This document shows positions 9,683 to 19,081 of a stretch of DNA of 64,000 nt, piece after piece; position 1 is the first letter of the stretch, and each line of letters begins with the position of its first letter. Below the pieces are notes generated by a model. The model was not told where the DNA came from and did no database searches. It saw nothing but the letters and a program-made list of their open reading frames with translations. Made by a program: the position numbers and the translations under genes. The stretch comes from Drosophila pseudoobscura (lineage: Eukaryota > Arthropoda > Insecta > Diptera > Drosophilidae). Location: contig NC_046683.1 of NCBI RefSeq assembly GCF_009870125.1, positions 31,400,129 to 31,464,128 of the forward strand, in the 5' to 3' direction.

Positions 9683-10911
9683 TTTAAGTAATTTGTTTAT
9701 TACATCTGCAACCCTTTTGCCCCTTTGTTACTCGTTGATCCTAGTAGTTGGCAGATTACAACACACAATAAATTGACCTTCCTTGCCAAATCCAACCCAT
9801 CATAAACTAAAGTCGTCGAATGCTTTACCCGTTTAATCTGTCGAAATGTATAAATTAACTAGACTCAAGATACCTTTTGGTCATATGGTCATATATTTCA
9901 GATGTTTTAGATTTTATATAGAAAGATATCTCTCTAGTGAAAGGGAGGTACTGAAGTAGTGTATCTTTCAGCGTCTGGCTCGAATTGGGAGTGTGAGATC
10001 GCTCCCCTGCGGTTGGCCGAGGTTTTTTCGTTCTATCAAGTTCCACCAATAGACTGAGCAAGACAAACAAAAATGTATGGGACCATATAGTCTGGAAGTG
10101 CCAGCTGAAGTTATATACATATGTATATTCATAAATGCAGGTTTCAAGCCGACGCCGTCTCGTAGCGCAGAAGGGGAGCGGCGCTCAATCAGCATGGCCA
10201 ATCCGAGATAGGGGTGGGCGAAGCCAAGAAGCTGCAGATGCAGCACGCCAGAGATTTCTACTTTCACCCAATAAGCGCAGAGAAGGACCATTAGAAGCCG
10301 TTGCAAGGCGTGGCAAGGCGAATGGGACATGAATTGTAACCTGGAAAAAAAACAGCTAACTATCATAGCCTAACAAACCTTATACTATATTTAATCTAGT
10401 CTTTAGTCTTTAGTCATATATATATATATATATTATATATATATATATATATTAGTCATTATATATATTCATGATCACCATCAATAGCCGAGTCGATTGA
10501 GCCCTGTCTGTCTGTCCGTCCCTATTAGCGCCTAGTGCTCAAAGACTATAAGAGCTAGAGCAACGACATTTATATCTAGACTTCTGTGATATGTCACTGT
10601 TACAAGCCCTCACAAAATTTGTCAAAATTTCGCCACACCGCCTTCCGCCCCCGCAAAGGACGAAAATGTGGCATCCACAATATTGAAGAAACGAGATCGG
10701 ATCATTTTTGTAGGCAAAAGGAAGAAATTAATTTGCAGTGGCTACGCAGCGCCCGACGACACGCTCAGACTGATTTTCTGTCTCTCTCGCACGCACTCTT
10801 TGTCGTGTCGTTCAATAATAGCGGCGTCTGCCGGAGGAGAGCCATACTGACTAAGTATCGGGTATATAGGTATAGTTGCGGTCTCCGCAGCAACTCAAAA
10901 CGTTGCCCCTC
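9683..10911 (+). repeat. Array unit 3 spacer with (AT)n and DINE-1-like core
   Basis: The anonymous block (to about 10395) is followed by an AT microsatellite (about 10418-10455), then the DINE-1-like core CACCATCAATAGCCGAGTCG with the CTGTCTGTCTGTCCGTCC run, and the TC-rich block. The DINE part is shorter than in units 4-6 because the AT run replaces several hundred bases. No gene is recognised. Confidence 0.8.
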
Positions 10912-11600
10912 GTTTTGTAATTTAATTGATGTATTGATAATTTGTAAACATTGATGAGTGCGTTGAACGTTCCTTTCACGTGCCCACGCGAATTGTATTA
11001 GACGAAATATTATACCGTTAACCTGGACATTATTGATTTGACACTGATTTTACACGGTGTTGGATCGGGTACGTCGGCAGGATCACTAGGGGAAATGCAT
11101 GCCTTAACCAACACAGGAAGAGTGCGTCCAACGACACTAGAGGAAGCTATGGAGCTTTACCAGATTGGTCGGTATTTAGAGATTGATATTTTGGCGCAAG
11201 GCTGTGAGGATTTAATACTCGATGTCCCTTGGTACTTTACCAACAATTTGAAAGTGGGGTTGCCAACCCCATGGCTCCGCGTGTGTGTTTAGACAAGCAT
11301 GTCAGTACCTACGAGAAGAATTTACCGTTATTAGCACCTCACCTGTCCTGCAGCAACTAGATAAAAAGCAACTATTACATGTTCTGAAGAGTAATTTTTT
11401 ACAAGCTTCTGAGCTAGAGATTCTGCAGGCTGTTCTTAAATGGGGAGAACAGGAGCTCATTCGCCGTATGGAAGACCGTGAACCAAACTTGTTGTCACAC
11501 ACAGCTCACTCAGTTGCTCGCGAGGGCGTAAAAAACGTGATTTGAGTGATGTAGAGCTGCGAGACATCATCGCAGAATTATTGCCTTTAGTGCGCATAGA
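10912..11600 (+). pseudogene. BTBD7-like pseudogene, array copy 3, 5' part
   Basis: Same start point inside the second BTB domain as other copies. Frames: 11038-11292, then 11285-11545, then 11542 onward. It carries the shared DVPWYF frameshift, plus its own loss of one A in the AAAAAACGTG run near 11535. Unlike copies 1 and 2 it keeps the EDREP codons (GGAAGACCGTGAACC) seen in the 5'-complete copy. It is split at 11600 by a 9.3-kb gypsy element and resumes at 20898; the duplicated target TAGA marks the join. Confidence 0.9.
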
Positions 11601-13464
11601 TGTAACGTGTCACCTACGCACGTCTGTGTATATAAATCCTGCCAGGCTAGCTGTTATTCAGCGAAGGGGAGCACACGCTTTGGGTTTCCGGCCTCTGCTC
11701 GTCGGCTATTGGAGTGATGTTCTTGCCCCCTCTCCTGCTGGTGGCCTATACGCATTATACCGCGAATGAAGTAGCGTGTCACGACGAAAATGCTTAACCG
11801 GGAGACACTGTTTATCCCTGGATAGAATTGTGGATGTGTGCTGGAAAGGTATCTCAACTCCGCCTCTGGTGTTGTCGAGGTCGTGTCGCCCACCCTACCA
11901 TGGCCATTCCAAACCGTTCGATTTAATGACGGAATGGCCCCTTTGTCCGGGGCGTTCTACATGGGGAATTTGCCAGCGAAAGCAAAACGGTAGATTAATA
12001 CATTATAAAGTTTATTCACTTACTGGCTAAAACAATAATATTACCCGCAAATACCATAATATAATCACCCACATTAAAAGAGTAGCTAAATGAAATATAT
12101 GTATAAAATTCCTACAAATACTTGGCTATGTGTAATACAAACGATATACTAAATAAGTCCGAAATGGACAAACTAACTTGCTTGCTGACTCCGTAATGTT
12201 AAGAAGCCAATTCGAGTGGGCACTTCTCCCTCCCGCTCACCGACCGGCCCTAATTCCCTTGTTTCAAGTTTTACATTATTAATAACAGAATTTAAGTCCA
12301 CTCATACCTTTTCTCCAGTTTATGGCTCCATCGGCGAAAGCGCTTTCCTCGATGAATACCTAAAGCTGCTGTGGTGGAAGAAACACTTAAAATGGCACAA
12401 GGTAGGGGGAAATCATAATTGCAGATCGGCGAGAGTCACGAGAAGCCACTACCGGAATCAAATCTAATTCTCTCCTAATTAACTCCGCACCAAGATCAAA
12501 ATTAATTACACATTTACGAACATGAATACAATTACTCCGTCAATCCGTTGCTTCCTCTTTTTTTTCCTATTCTCTTTCTCCCGACTGTTATCTATGTTTC
12601 CTTTCCACCTCCTGGGCGAAAGGGAACATCACAAATTCTTTCCCCTGCTTCTGCAGGTGAAGGGTACGCGAAAGCAAAGAAAAGGCCAAACGGCCAATCT
12701 CCGACGGTGCTAGATTAACACTTTCTCTCCGCCGATCTGCTCGCGACCAAGGGACGGGCCCTCCTTATCTGTCGCGTCGCGCTCGACTACTAAAGTGCCG
12801 ACGCCAACGCCTCGGGAAGCTAGCCGCTTGGGGGGACCGAGCGTTGCCCAAATGTCTTCTCCCTCTGCTTCCACGCTCTTTTCTCCGATGGCTGAGCGCT
12901 TTCCAGACAGTCCCAAAAGTTTAAACCCCACTTTGTTAGGCTTGCGGCTGCTGTTGTCTGCTGGCTGGCTTCCTTGGACGATCGAATCCGCACTGATTAC
13001 CTCGATTTACTAAGCGCCAAGACTACAAATGGGACAACTCTTTATTCTCCTTTAGCCCTTCTCTTCTCCTCCGCAGCACTTACCCCAACCGGACTCAGCG
13101 CTATACGGCTTCTGACGACTGAATAGCCCACTCGCCTTCAACCAAGAATCTCGCAGTCGAATCTTGGATTTAGCTATTTAGATTCCCTAGAGTTTTTCTC
13201 TTCACTAAATTCTTGGTTTTTCCCTTCCGTCGGACCGATACGCAACCGACTCAATTGACTTTCACGAGGGAATAGCCGATAGGGACGCCAACGTTCTGGC
13301 GGCAAATCCTCTAACAGGTCCCTGGATGCATTTTCAACAGAGATAGCCTGACGTTTTGACCTGTTACCGTCTTTTTGGTCCTCCCTTGACCTGTCGTTCG
13401 CCTGCCACTCTGAGCGTTAGATGGCGCCACAAAAAACTCAGCATTCCCTGCTACAAGCGCTACA
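11601..13464 (-). repeat. 3' LTR of the gypsy element
   Basis: 1864 bp, ends TGTAACG...GCGCTACA with short TGTA/TACA inverted termini. It contains about 48 bp near 13228-13276 (CGCAACCGACTCAATTG region) missing from the other LTR. Short open frames inside are not credible genes. The polypurine tract on the - strand (CCCCCCC on +, about 13469-13475) abuts its right edge. Confidence 0.92.
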
Positions 13465-13538
13465 AAAGCCCCCCCGAAAGATCAGGCTTGGGGGTCACAC
13501 TCCCAAGAATGATAACAGGACAGCTTGAAGCAGTTGGC

Positions 13539-14885
13539 TTACTGACGAAGATCTTTCGCGTGAAACCGTCCTACGTAACGACCCTGCAAATCCTCATAGT
13601 AGGCCTGTCCTATCTTCTTTTTGACCCTGGCCTTCAGAAAGGCCGGACCCAACTTCGCGCTGTACCCTGACTGAAAATTGCTCTGCCTGAAATTTCTTCG
13701 GAACACCTCCTGGCCGACATTGTAGGATATGTCTCTAGACCGTAAGTTATACTGCCGTTCATTCTTATCATTCTGTTTTTTCATGACTTCTAGAGCCTTG
13801 CTTCGAACCAAGTCTAATGAATCCTCCCGCGAGAAAACTGCTGACCTGTCATCCATCACCCGCAATGCTCTCAGAAGCTTGTATGTTGCCCCGGAAGTGA
13901 TGAAATGCTGTCCGAACACCATATAATAAGGAGTTGCATTCAGACTTGCATGCACCACCGAACGCAATGCGCAGCAAATGCTGCTGAGGTGCTCGTCAGA
14001 GTCCTTCTGATCCTCGCGCACGTAAGATCGGATTGCTGCAATCACCGAGCGATTTACACGTTCGGAAGCATTAGCTTGGGGTGCGTACAGGGCCGTGAGA
14101 GTGTGCGAAACTTTATATTCCCGGAGTAGCTTTTGGAATGCCTCAGACTTAAATTGTGTGCCATTGTCGGATACTATTGTCTCCGGAACCCCGAAAGCAT
14201 GAAAAAGATCCTGCTGCATGTATTTGACTACCACGTCCGCGGTCAACTTCTTCACTGCCTTAAGAAACACATATTTAGAATAGTGATCGAGGACGATAAA
14301 GATGCCTATATGTCCACTTCTTGAACGTGGATATGGCCCCAGGAAATCTACATATAATTTCTGGAAGAAACGTTGTGACTCGGGCGCAATTCCAATCTTC
14401 GGTCTCTGGATTGTATTGGGGGCCTTGGTAGTCTTGCAGACATCACAAGCCTGGATATACTTCTTCACATCGGCAACCAAACCAGGCCAGTAATAATACC
14501 GCCGTATCCTTTCTAGGGTTTTGTGAATGCCTCCATGGGAAGCCAGTGGATCGTCGTGCGCGTTACGCAAAACGTCAACCACTAACCCTTGAGGAATCCA
14601 GAGTTTCCAAATGAACACATCATGTAGCACCTCTCCTGTTGCGTGATCTGACCTACGATACAACAAGTTATCTACAATTTTGAGATCTGGCAACTTATCA
14701 ATATTGGCCCTAACCCTTTCTACGATCTCCACGTAATCTTCTGCCTTGAATTCTGGCGATTCCAAATCCGAAAGTGCATCCGGAACCACATTAAGCCTGC
14801 CGCTACGATGTTCGATTTTAAACGAGAAACTCTGCAGCTTTAATGCCCATCGGGCTAGACGTGAGTGTAAGTCAGCTTGTGACAT
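13539..14885 (-). CDS. Gypsy pol 3' part: RNase H end and integrase
   Basis: A 448-residue uninterrupted frame. It opens with the end of the RNase H/connection region (LHSRLARWALKLQSF, RSGRLNVVPDALS), then the integrase zinc finger (H in HDDPLASHGGIHKT, about 113-122, and CDVCKTT, about 147), then the DDE core: Asp in YVDFLGPYP (about 180), Asp in VSDNGTQF (about 241) and Glu in NASERVNRS (about 276). The C-terminal part is basic and ends beside the polypurine tract. All catalytic residues are present, so integrase itself looks intact although upstream domains are out of frame. The Met is not a natural start; pol would be made as a polyprotein. Confidence 0.9.
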   Translation of the reverse strand: MSQADLHSRLARWALKLQSFSFKIEHRSGRLNVVPDALSDLESPEFKAEDYVEIVERVRANIDKLPDLKIVDNLLYRRSDHATGEVLHDVFIWKLWIPQGLVVDVLRNAHDDPLASHGGIHKTLERIRRYYYWPGLVADVKKYIQACDVCKTTKAPNTIQRPKIGIAPESQRFFQKLYVDFLGPYPRSRSGHIGIFIVLDHYSKYVFLKAVKKLTADVVVKYMQQDLFHAFGVPETIVSDNGTQFKSEAFQKLLREYKVSHTLTALYAPQANASERVNRSVIAAIRSYVREDQKDSDEHLSSICCALRSVVHASLNATPYYMVFGQHFITSGATYKLLRALRVMDDRSAVFSREDSLDLVRSKALEVMKKQNDKNERQYNLRSRDISYNVGQEVFRRNFRQSNFQSGYSAKLGPAFLKARVKKKIGQAYYEDLQGRYVGRFHAKDLRQ

Positions 14886-14893
14886 GAGCCATT

Positions 14894-15106
14894 TTAAAGA
14901 GGCATGACAGTGATCACAGTAAAGTGATCATGCCCCTCGATGTAAGCTCTGAACCTATTTATGCAAACTATTGCGGCCAGACATTCTTGTTCGGTGACCG
15001 AATTATTTTGGGCTTTGTTGAGTTTTTTCGATACAAACGCAATCGGATATTCGTATATACACCAGCACTCCCCCAACGCCTGTCTTGCTAGCGTCGCAGT
15101 GAACAT
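14894..15106 (-). pseudogene. Gypsy RNase H segment, out of frame with RT and integrase
   Basis: This short frame carries the RNase H-like stretch AFVSKKLNKAQ ... TEQECLAAIVCINRFRAYIEG typical of gypsy elements. It is the continuation of the RT frame after a shift near 15060-15100, and is separated from the integrase frame by another shift near 14890. Two frame breaks within about 200 bases show that pol of this copy cannot be translated through. Confidence 0.8.
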
Positions 15107-15974
15107 GGAATGGTTTGCTAAAATCAGGACTACGCAAAACTGGCGCTGAGCAAAGCATCTCCTTCAACTTTTCAAAGGCCTGCTGACCCTCTGCAGTCAT
15201 TGAAAATTTCTGTCTGGGTTTGAGCAAGTCCGTGAGAGGCGCGGCTACCGATGCGAAGTTGCTAATAAACTTCCTGTACCAGCCTACCATACCTAGGAAA
15301 CGACGCAGCGACTTTAAGGATTTTGGCAAAGGAAAATCGGACATGGCCGAAATCTTATCCGGATCTGTACGAATCACCCCTTCGCCTACGATTTGCCCCA
15401 AATACCGCACTGACTTCATGCAAAACTTGCTTTTCTCCACATTCAGCGTTAACCCTTTACTCAACACCCTCCGATGTGACTCAAAACTGTCCGACACAAT
15501 CAAGAGGTCGCCCAGGTACACAAAAACTTCATTTCTTAAACTGGCCGGAATTACCTTGTCCATCAGCCTTGTCATGGTCTGCGAAGCATTAGTGAGACCA
15601 AAAGGCATTACCTTATACTGGTAGAGAGGTTTCCCCGGAACCGCGAACGCTGTTTTATCGCGTGAGCTCTGCTCTAAGGGAACTTGCCAATAGGCATCCT
15701 TAAGATCCAGGCTCGAAATAAACAACGCCTTAGGAAGACGTCCTAGAATCCCATCAATTTGTGGTAACGGATACGCGTCCTTTTTGGTCACCGCGTTAAC
15801 TTTCCTACTATCTAAACATAGCCTCACCTTTCCTGGCTTCTGCACCAATACTACCGGTGATGACCACGCACTACCGGATTCCTCTATCACCCCTAAGCTG
15901 AGCATCCGATCTATCTCCGCATATGGTCGCTTTGAACTGATCCATTTGCCCTCGGCTGAGGTTCTGCGGCTCAT
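15003..15974 (-). CDS. Gypsy reverse transcriptase with altered active site
   Basis: RT copies the element RNA into DNA. The frame shows the usual gypsy blocks: PYAEIDRMLSLGVIEES, SPVVLVQKPGKVRLCLDSRKVN, ISSLDLKDAYWQVPL (first catalytic Asp), FAVPGKPLYQYKVMPFGLTNA and the thumb/connection (LPKSLKSLRRFLGMVGWYRKFI). At the core motif, where Tyr-x-Asp-Asp is required, it reads VYLGDLLIVS (about residue 155): a GAC to GGC change replaces the first of the two aspartates with Gly. This copy's RT should be inactive. The N-terminal end overlaps the protease frame by about 100 bases in a different phase. Confidence 0.9.
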   Translation of the reverse strand: MSRRTSAEGKWISSKRPYAEIDRMLSLGVIEESGSAWSSPVVLVQKPGKVRLCLDSRKVNAVTKKDAYPLPQIDGILGRLPKALFISSLDLKDAYWQVPLEQSSRDKTAFAVPGKPLYQYKVMPFGLTNASQTMTRLMDKVIPASLRNEVFVYLGDLLIVSDSFESHRRVLSKGLTLNVEKSKFCMKSVRYLGQIVGEGVIRTDPDKISAMSDFPLPKSLKSLRRFLGMVGWYRKFISNFASVAAPLTDLLKPRQKFSMTAEGQQAFEKLKEMLCSAPVLRSPDFSKPFHVHCDASKTGVGGVLVYIRISDCVCIEKTQQSPK

Positions 15975-16611
15975 GTACTATCTCTGCCAGCGACATGCTT
16001 GGTGGTAATAAATCGAAACTTGACCAAAAATCGATCCCTAAATACAAGTCCTGGCTGAGCGATGGAATAATGTGCAGCTCAAGGTCCTTCACTGCACCCT
16101 TATACTGCACCGGTGTCCGCAGTCGTCCCACTACCTCTTGCCTCCGTCCATCCGCAGTGGAAGCATTTACAACTCCTCTCTTAAAAGGAATTCGGCTTTG
16201 GATTACGCGTTCTGCTAACTTTCCGCCTATAACACTCATAGCTCCGGTGTCCAATAGACCAAGGACCGTTTGATCCAACAGGTGAACTTCCGCATATGGA
16301 CGCTTGTCCTTCTGCTTGTAACGAATGCAATTTATCGCTTTCGCCGCCTGCCGGAACGCTCTCATCCTTCTTGCACTCCTTGTGAGGGACTTATTACTGG
16401 GTTGGTCGTTGGTGAAAAGCGAATGGGATCTGGCATGGACTAGTTGTGGCCAGACTAAAGCTTGGTGTATGTCGGATTCTGATTTCTCAGACGGAAGCTG
16501 GGCGGTAGTTTTAAGTATCCCTACTGGGATTTCGCCTCTGCACTCGACTGCTTGCGCTGAACACTGACCGGCTGGCGAGGCTGGGTGTTCACTTTGCCGT
16601 TTTTTTGGCAC
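15871..16611 (-). CDS. Gypsy protease region
   Basis: A 246-residue frame carries an aspartic protease (retropepsin) with catalytic motif LLDTGAMSVIGG (about residues 118-129) and a downstream hydrophobic segment (IIPSLSQDLYLGIDFW, the usual end of gypsy proteases). The protease would cleave the Gag-Pol polyprotein. It overlaps the zinc-knuckle Gag frame upstream (in a different phase, about 16521-16611), which is consistent with a programmed Gag-Pol frameshift or with simple decay. Sequence alone does not decide between these. Confidence 0.82.
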   Translation of the reverse strand: MPKKRQSEHPASPAGQCSAQAVECRGEIPVGILKTTAQLPSEKSESDIHQALVWPQLVHARSHSLFTNDQPSNKSLTRSARRMRAFRQAAKAINCIRYKQKDKRPYAEVHLLDQTVLGLLDTGAMSVIGGKLAERVIQSRIPFKRGVVNASTADGRRQEVVGRLRTPVQYKGAVKDLELHIIPSLSQDLYLGIDFWSSFDLLPPSMSLAEIVHEPQNLSRGQMDQFKATICGDRSDAQLRGDRGIR

Positions 16612-17072
16612 TTGCTACACGACGGCTTATATTTATTAGGTTCTCCGCACCCAAAGCAAAAAATTTTCCTTTTGCTATTGCAATCGTGGTAGCGATGCCC
16701 CTCCTTTCGGCAATTCCAGCAAATCAGTGCCACGGCTGCCACCTCATCCTCTTCTTCTACATCCGAGAATTCGGAGGCCTCCCCTAATTGGGCTTCCCCT
16801 ACCAATTCCGCAACCTGTTTCCGGAAAGGAATCAATTTCTGGTACCCATGACTCCGCCTAACGTCGTCGAGAAAACCCTCCCTTCTACGACAGACTTCTC
16901 TCAAACGTTCTACGGAGTCGATTTGGACATTCAGGAGCTCATGTCTAATTTCAGGTCGCAAATTGCGCCGTAAAGTTTCCACAATCGCTTTCTCTGACAT
17001 GGGAGTTTCCATCGAATCGAAGTTTTCTTTTTCTTTTTGCTTTCTGTCCCTTATCGCTTCTCTGATATCCAC
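16521..17072 (-). CDS. Gypsy Gag, capsid end and zinc knuckles
   Basis: A 183-residue frame covers the C-terminal part of Gag: a helical capsid segment (MSEKAIVETLRRNLRPEIRHELLN), an acidic linker (FSDVEEEDEVA), then two cysteine clusters, CWNCRKEGHRYHDC (a canonical CCHC knuckle) and a modified CFGCGEPNKYKPSC in which the His is replaced. These bind element RNA. A stop (TAA near 17108) and a frame change near 17317 separate it from the N-terminal Gag frame, so Gag of this copy is broken in two places. The intervening 245 bases still read as capsid in one phase. Confidence 0.85.
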   Translation of the reverse strand: MDIREAIRDRKQKEKENFDSMETPMSEKAIVETLRRNLRPEIRHELLNVQIDSVERLREVCRRREGFLDDVRRSHGYQKLIPFRKQVAELVGEAQLGEASEFSDVEEEDEVAAVALICWNCRKEGHRYHDCNSKRKIFCFGCGEPNKYKPSCSKCQKNGKVNTQPRQPVSVQRKQSSAEAKSQ

Positions 17073-17316
17073 GTCGGTTCGAGAATCCCTAAACTGCTTT
17101 CTTAGGGCTTAGCATAACCGGTCCCATCTCATCGATCCGGAAGTCTTGTGGTAACGCCAATAAAAATCTCTGGCCTTTCCGTCAAAAAGCAGACTGGCGT
17201 TACTGCAAAGAACTGGAAAATTTCTTTCGAGAGTCTGATGCGTCAAAGCCTCTACCCTATAGAGAAAGTTATCAATGCTCAATCCTTCTTGGGTCCCATT
17301 AAAACGTAATTTCCAA

Positions 17317-17886
17317 CTATTGAGGATATGGAGGAACTTTGTCCGGTCGCTGACTCAGATCTGAGACTGCACTGCTTGGACGGTCGTAGCTCGGAAACTG
17401 TGGTGAATACTGACTATTCAGTCCCTGTCGGAATGCTTTCCCCACTTCTCTGTCCCTATTTTGTTGGACCGGATTATCCGCTTCCCCACGTCTATTCCCT
17501 TGAGGAATACTATTGCCAGTCTCTTGGAAATGTGCTGCTATGCTGGACTGAATGATTTGAGCCATTTTGTCCGTGAGCTGGGCTACCACCTCGTTTTGCA
17601 TCGTGCTGATGGCCTGTGTAACCATGCTACTAACTCTTTCAGCGGTTATGGCTGCTGCCTCGTTTTGCTTGGCCTGGGACCTGGTATTATGAGGAGTACT
17701 TCTATCGACGCATAGCGTCTTGCATGTGGGACAGGTAGTATGGGTCTTGACATGTGACTCAATACAAGTTTTGTGAAACTCGTGACTGCACTTTGTTTTT
17801 AATGTAGGAGCCGAAGCCAAAGTTTTCCCACACAACTGGCATTTTGGCGCCGGAGCCGGTTCAGGCTCGTTATCGGGGTTCTCCAT
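17317..17886 (-). CDS. Gypsy Gag N-terminus with RING-H2 finger
   Basis: I start at the Met at 17886 (MENPDNEPEP), which opens the conserved-looking part; an in-frame Met at 17946 also exists. Residues about 16-60 form C-x2-C-x12-C-x1-H-x2-H-x2-C-x10-C-x2-C (CQLCGK ... CSHEFHKTC ... CPTCKTLC), the exact spacing of a RING-H2 finger, as in ubiquitin E3 ligases. A helical segment (MVTQAISTMQNEVVAQLTDKMAQII) and a Gln/Pro/Ser-rich linker follow. A RING at the front of a retrotransposon Gag is unusual; it may be structural only, or may recruit ubiquitin machinery. The frame ends at a TAG where a frameshift joins the capsid. Confidence 0.78.
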   Translation of the reverse strand: MENPDNEPEPAPAPKCQLCGKTLASAPTLKTKCSHEFHKTCIESHVKTHTTCPTCKTLCVDRSTPHNTRSQAKQNEAAAITAERVSSMVTQAISTMQNEVVAQLTDKMAQIIQSSIAAHFQETGNSIPQGNRRGEADNPVQQNRDREVGKAFRQGLNSQYSPQFPSYDRPSSAVSDLSQRPDKVPPYPQ

Positions 17887-19027
17887 TGTAAAAAGAAATA
17901 AATCAAACTTAATTCCTAACTGTCCTGACAAAAATATGTCCCACAAAAACTACACGACAAAACATAAACACTTACTTATCAAACGCAGACAAAACCAAAG
18001 TTAAGAATGTGTTAATAGTAAAACTAAATTAAATATTCTAGTTAAAAGTCAGATAACTTATGCCAGCAAACCTAAGATGACTTAAAAATTCAAAATAATA
18101 GGTAATTTTACGTGAACTCAAATTACAAAGAGAACTGATTCCTCGTGTTATAATTCCTAGCTTTCTACGTTGCCAACTTAGGGTCAATGGCCCAGCAAAC
18201 GCCACAGCTGTTCTCAAGTCTCGCTTCCCTTGTACAGCGAGAGAGCTAGCAAATCAACAGCCCTACCAAATAACACACATGGAATGTAAACCACAAGAAT
18301 AGAGCGCAAAGAATATGATACGATAAAATAAAGTCATAAAAATGTTTGCCTTACGCATAGCTAATCCCCATGCGAAACGGACCCTATGCTAATTGAGACC
18401 CCAATTCCTAAGCACAAAAGAAAATCAAAAGAAAAAAAAAACTTGTCGCTGTCTAATTAAAACCAACAACAACTGCATGCGCGAGCCGTGGCCAGCTGCT
18501 GCTTTGATTCGCGCCGCTGTTGTCCAAACACCTCGGCTCGGCACTCTACACTTGAAATGAGCATGCTGCTTCTGATTTCACTCGTGGCCAACGGAATTCT
18601 ATAATCAAGATTAATCCGAGTATGTCCAACGCGCTAAAGCTCATCAGCAGCAACGGCTAAGCCTTCCGCACAGTCCTTCAGCCGTGGGCAGGGTTCCGTA
18701 AGTAAACGAGATTCCCTCTGCAGTCCTATGCGCCCGAAAGACCATGTTTAAGACTCCTGCCTCAGAAAAAGTAGGGTATTATTAAGATCGACGCACTTTT
18801 CGAAACGCTCCTCAGACGGGGCCGGATGAAAAGTCAAAACTTCTGCTTCCGTTTTCCGAATCGACTGACGAGCCCTCTACTTGGTGTTGAGAAAAGAAGG
18901 TATTCTTGAGCAATGACCACTTCCAGAGAAAAAATTTTGGTCAATGCCGTCTATGCTGAATCGGGAAGTTTTAAAAACAAAAAAAAGGATGTCACAGTGT
19001 TAATGGTGTCACACCTGAATTGGTGTG
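17887..19027 (-). other. 5' untranslated leader of the gypsy element
   Basis: About 1.1 kb between the primer-binding site and gag. It is AT-rich in its first half and holds no open frame of note on the element strand. Such leaders usually carry packaging signals, but none can be identified from sequence alone. Confidence 0.6.
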
Positions 19028-19045
19028 GCCCCACGTTGGGCGCCA
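19028..19045 (-). promoter_or_regulatory. Primer-binding site, tRNA-Lys-like
   Basis: On the - strand it reads TGGCGCCCAACGTGGGGC, matching the tRNA-Lys(1,2)-type primer site known from other retroelements. It sits 36 bases from the apparent LTR edge at 19082, farther than usual. Confidence 0.8.
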
Positions 19046-19081
19046 ATTTTTAGTTATAATACTATATCTATGATTCATAAA

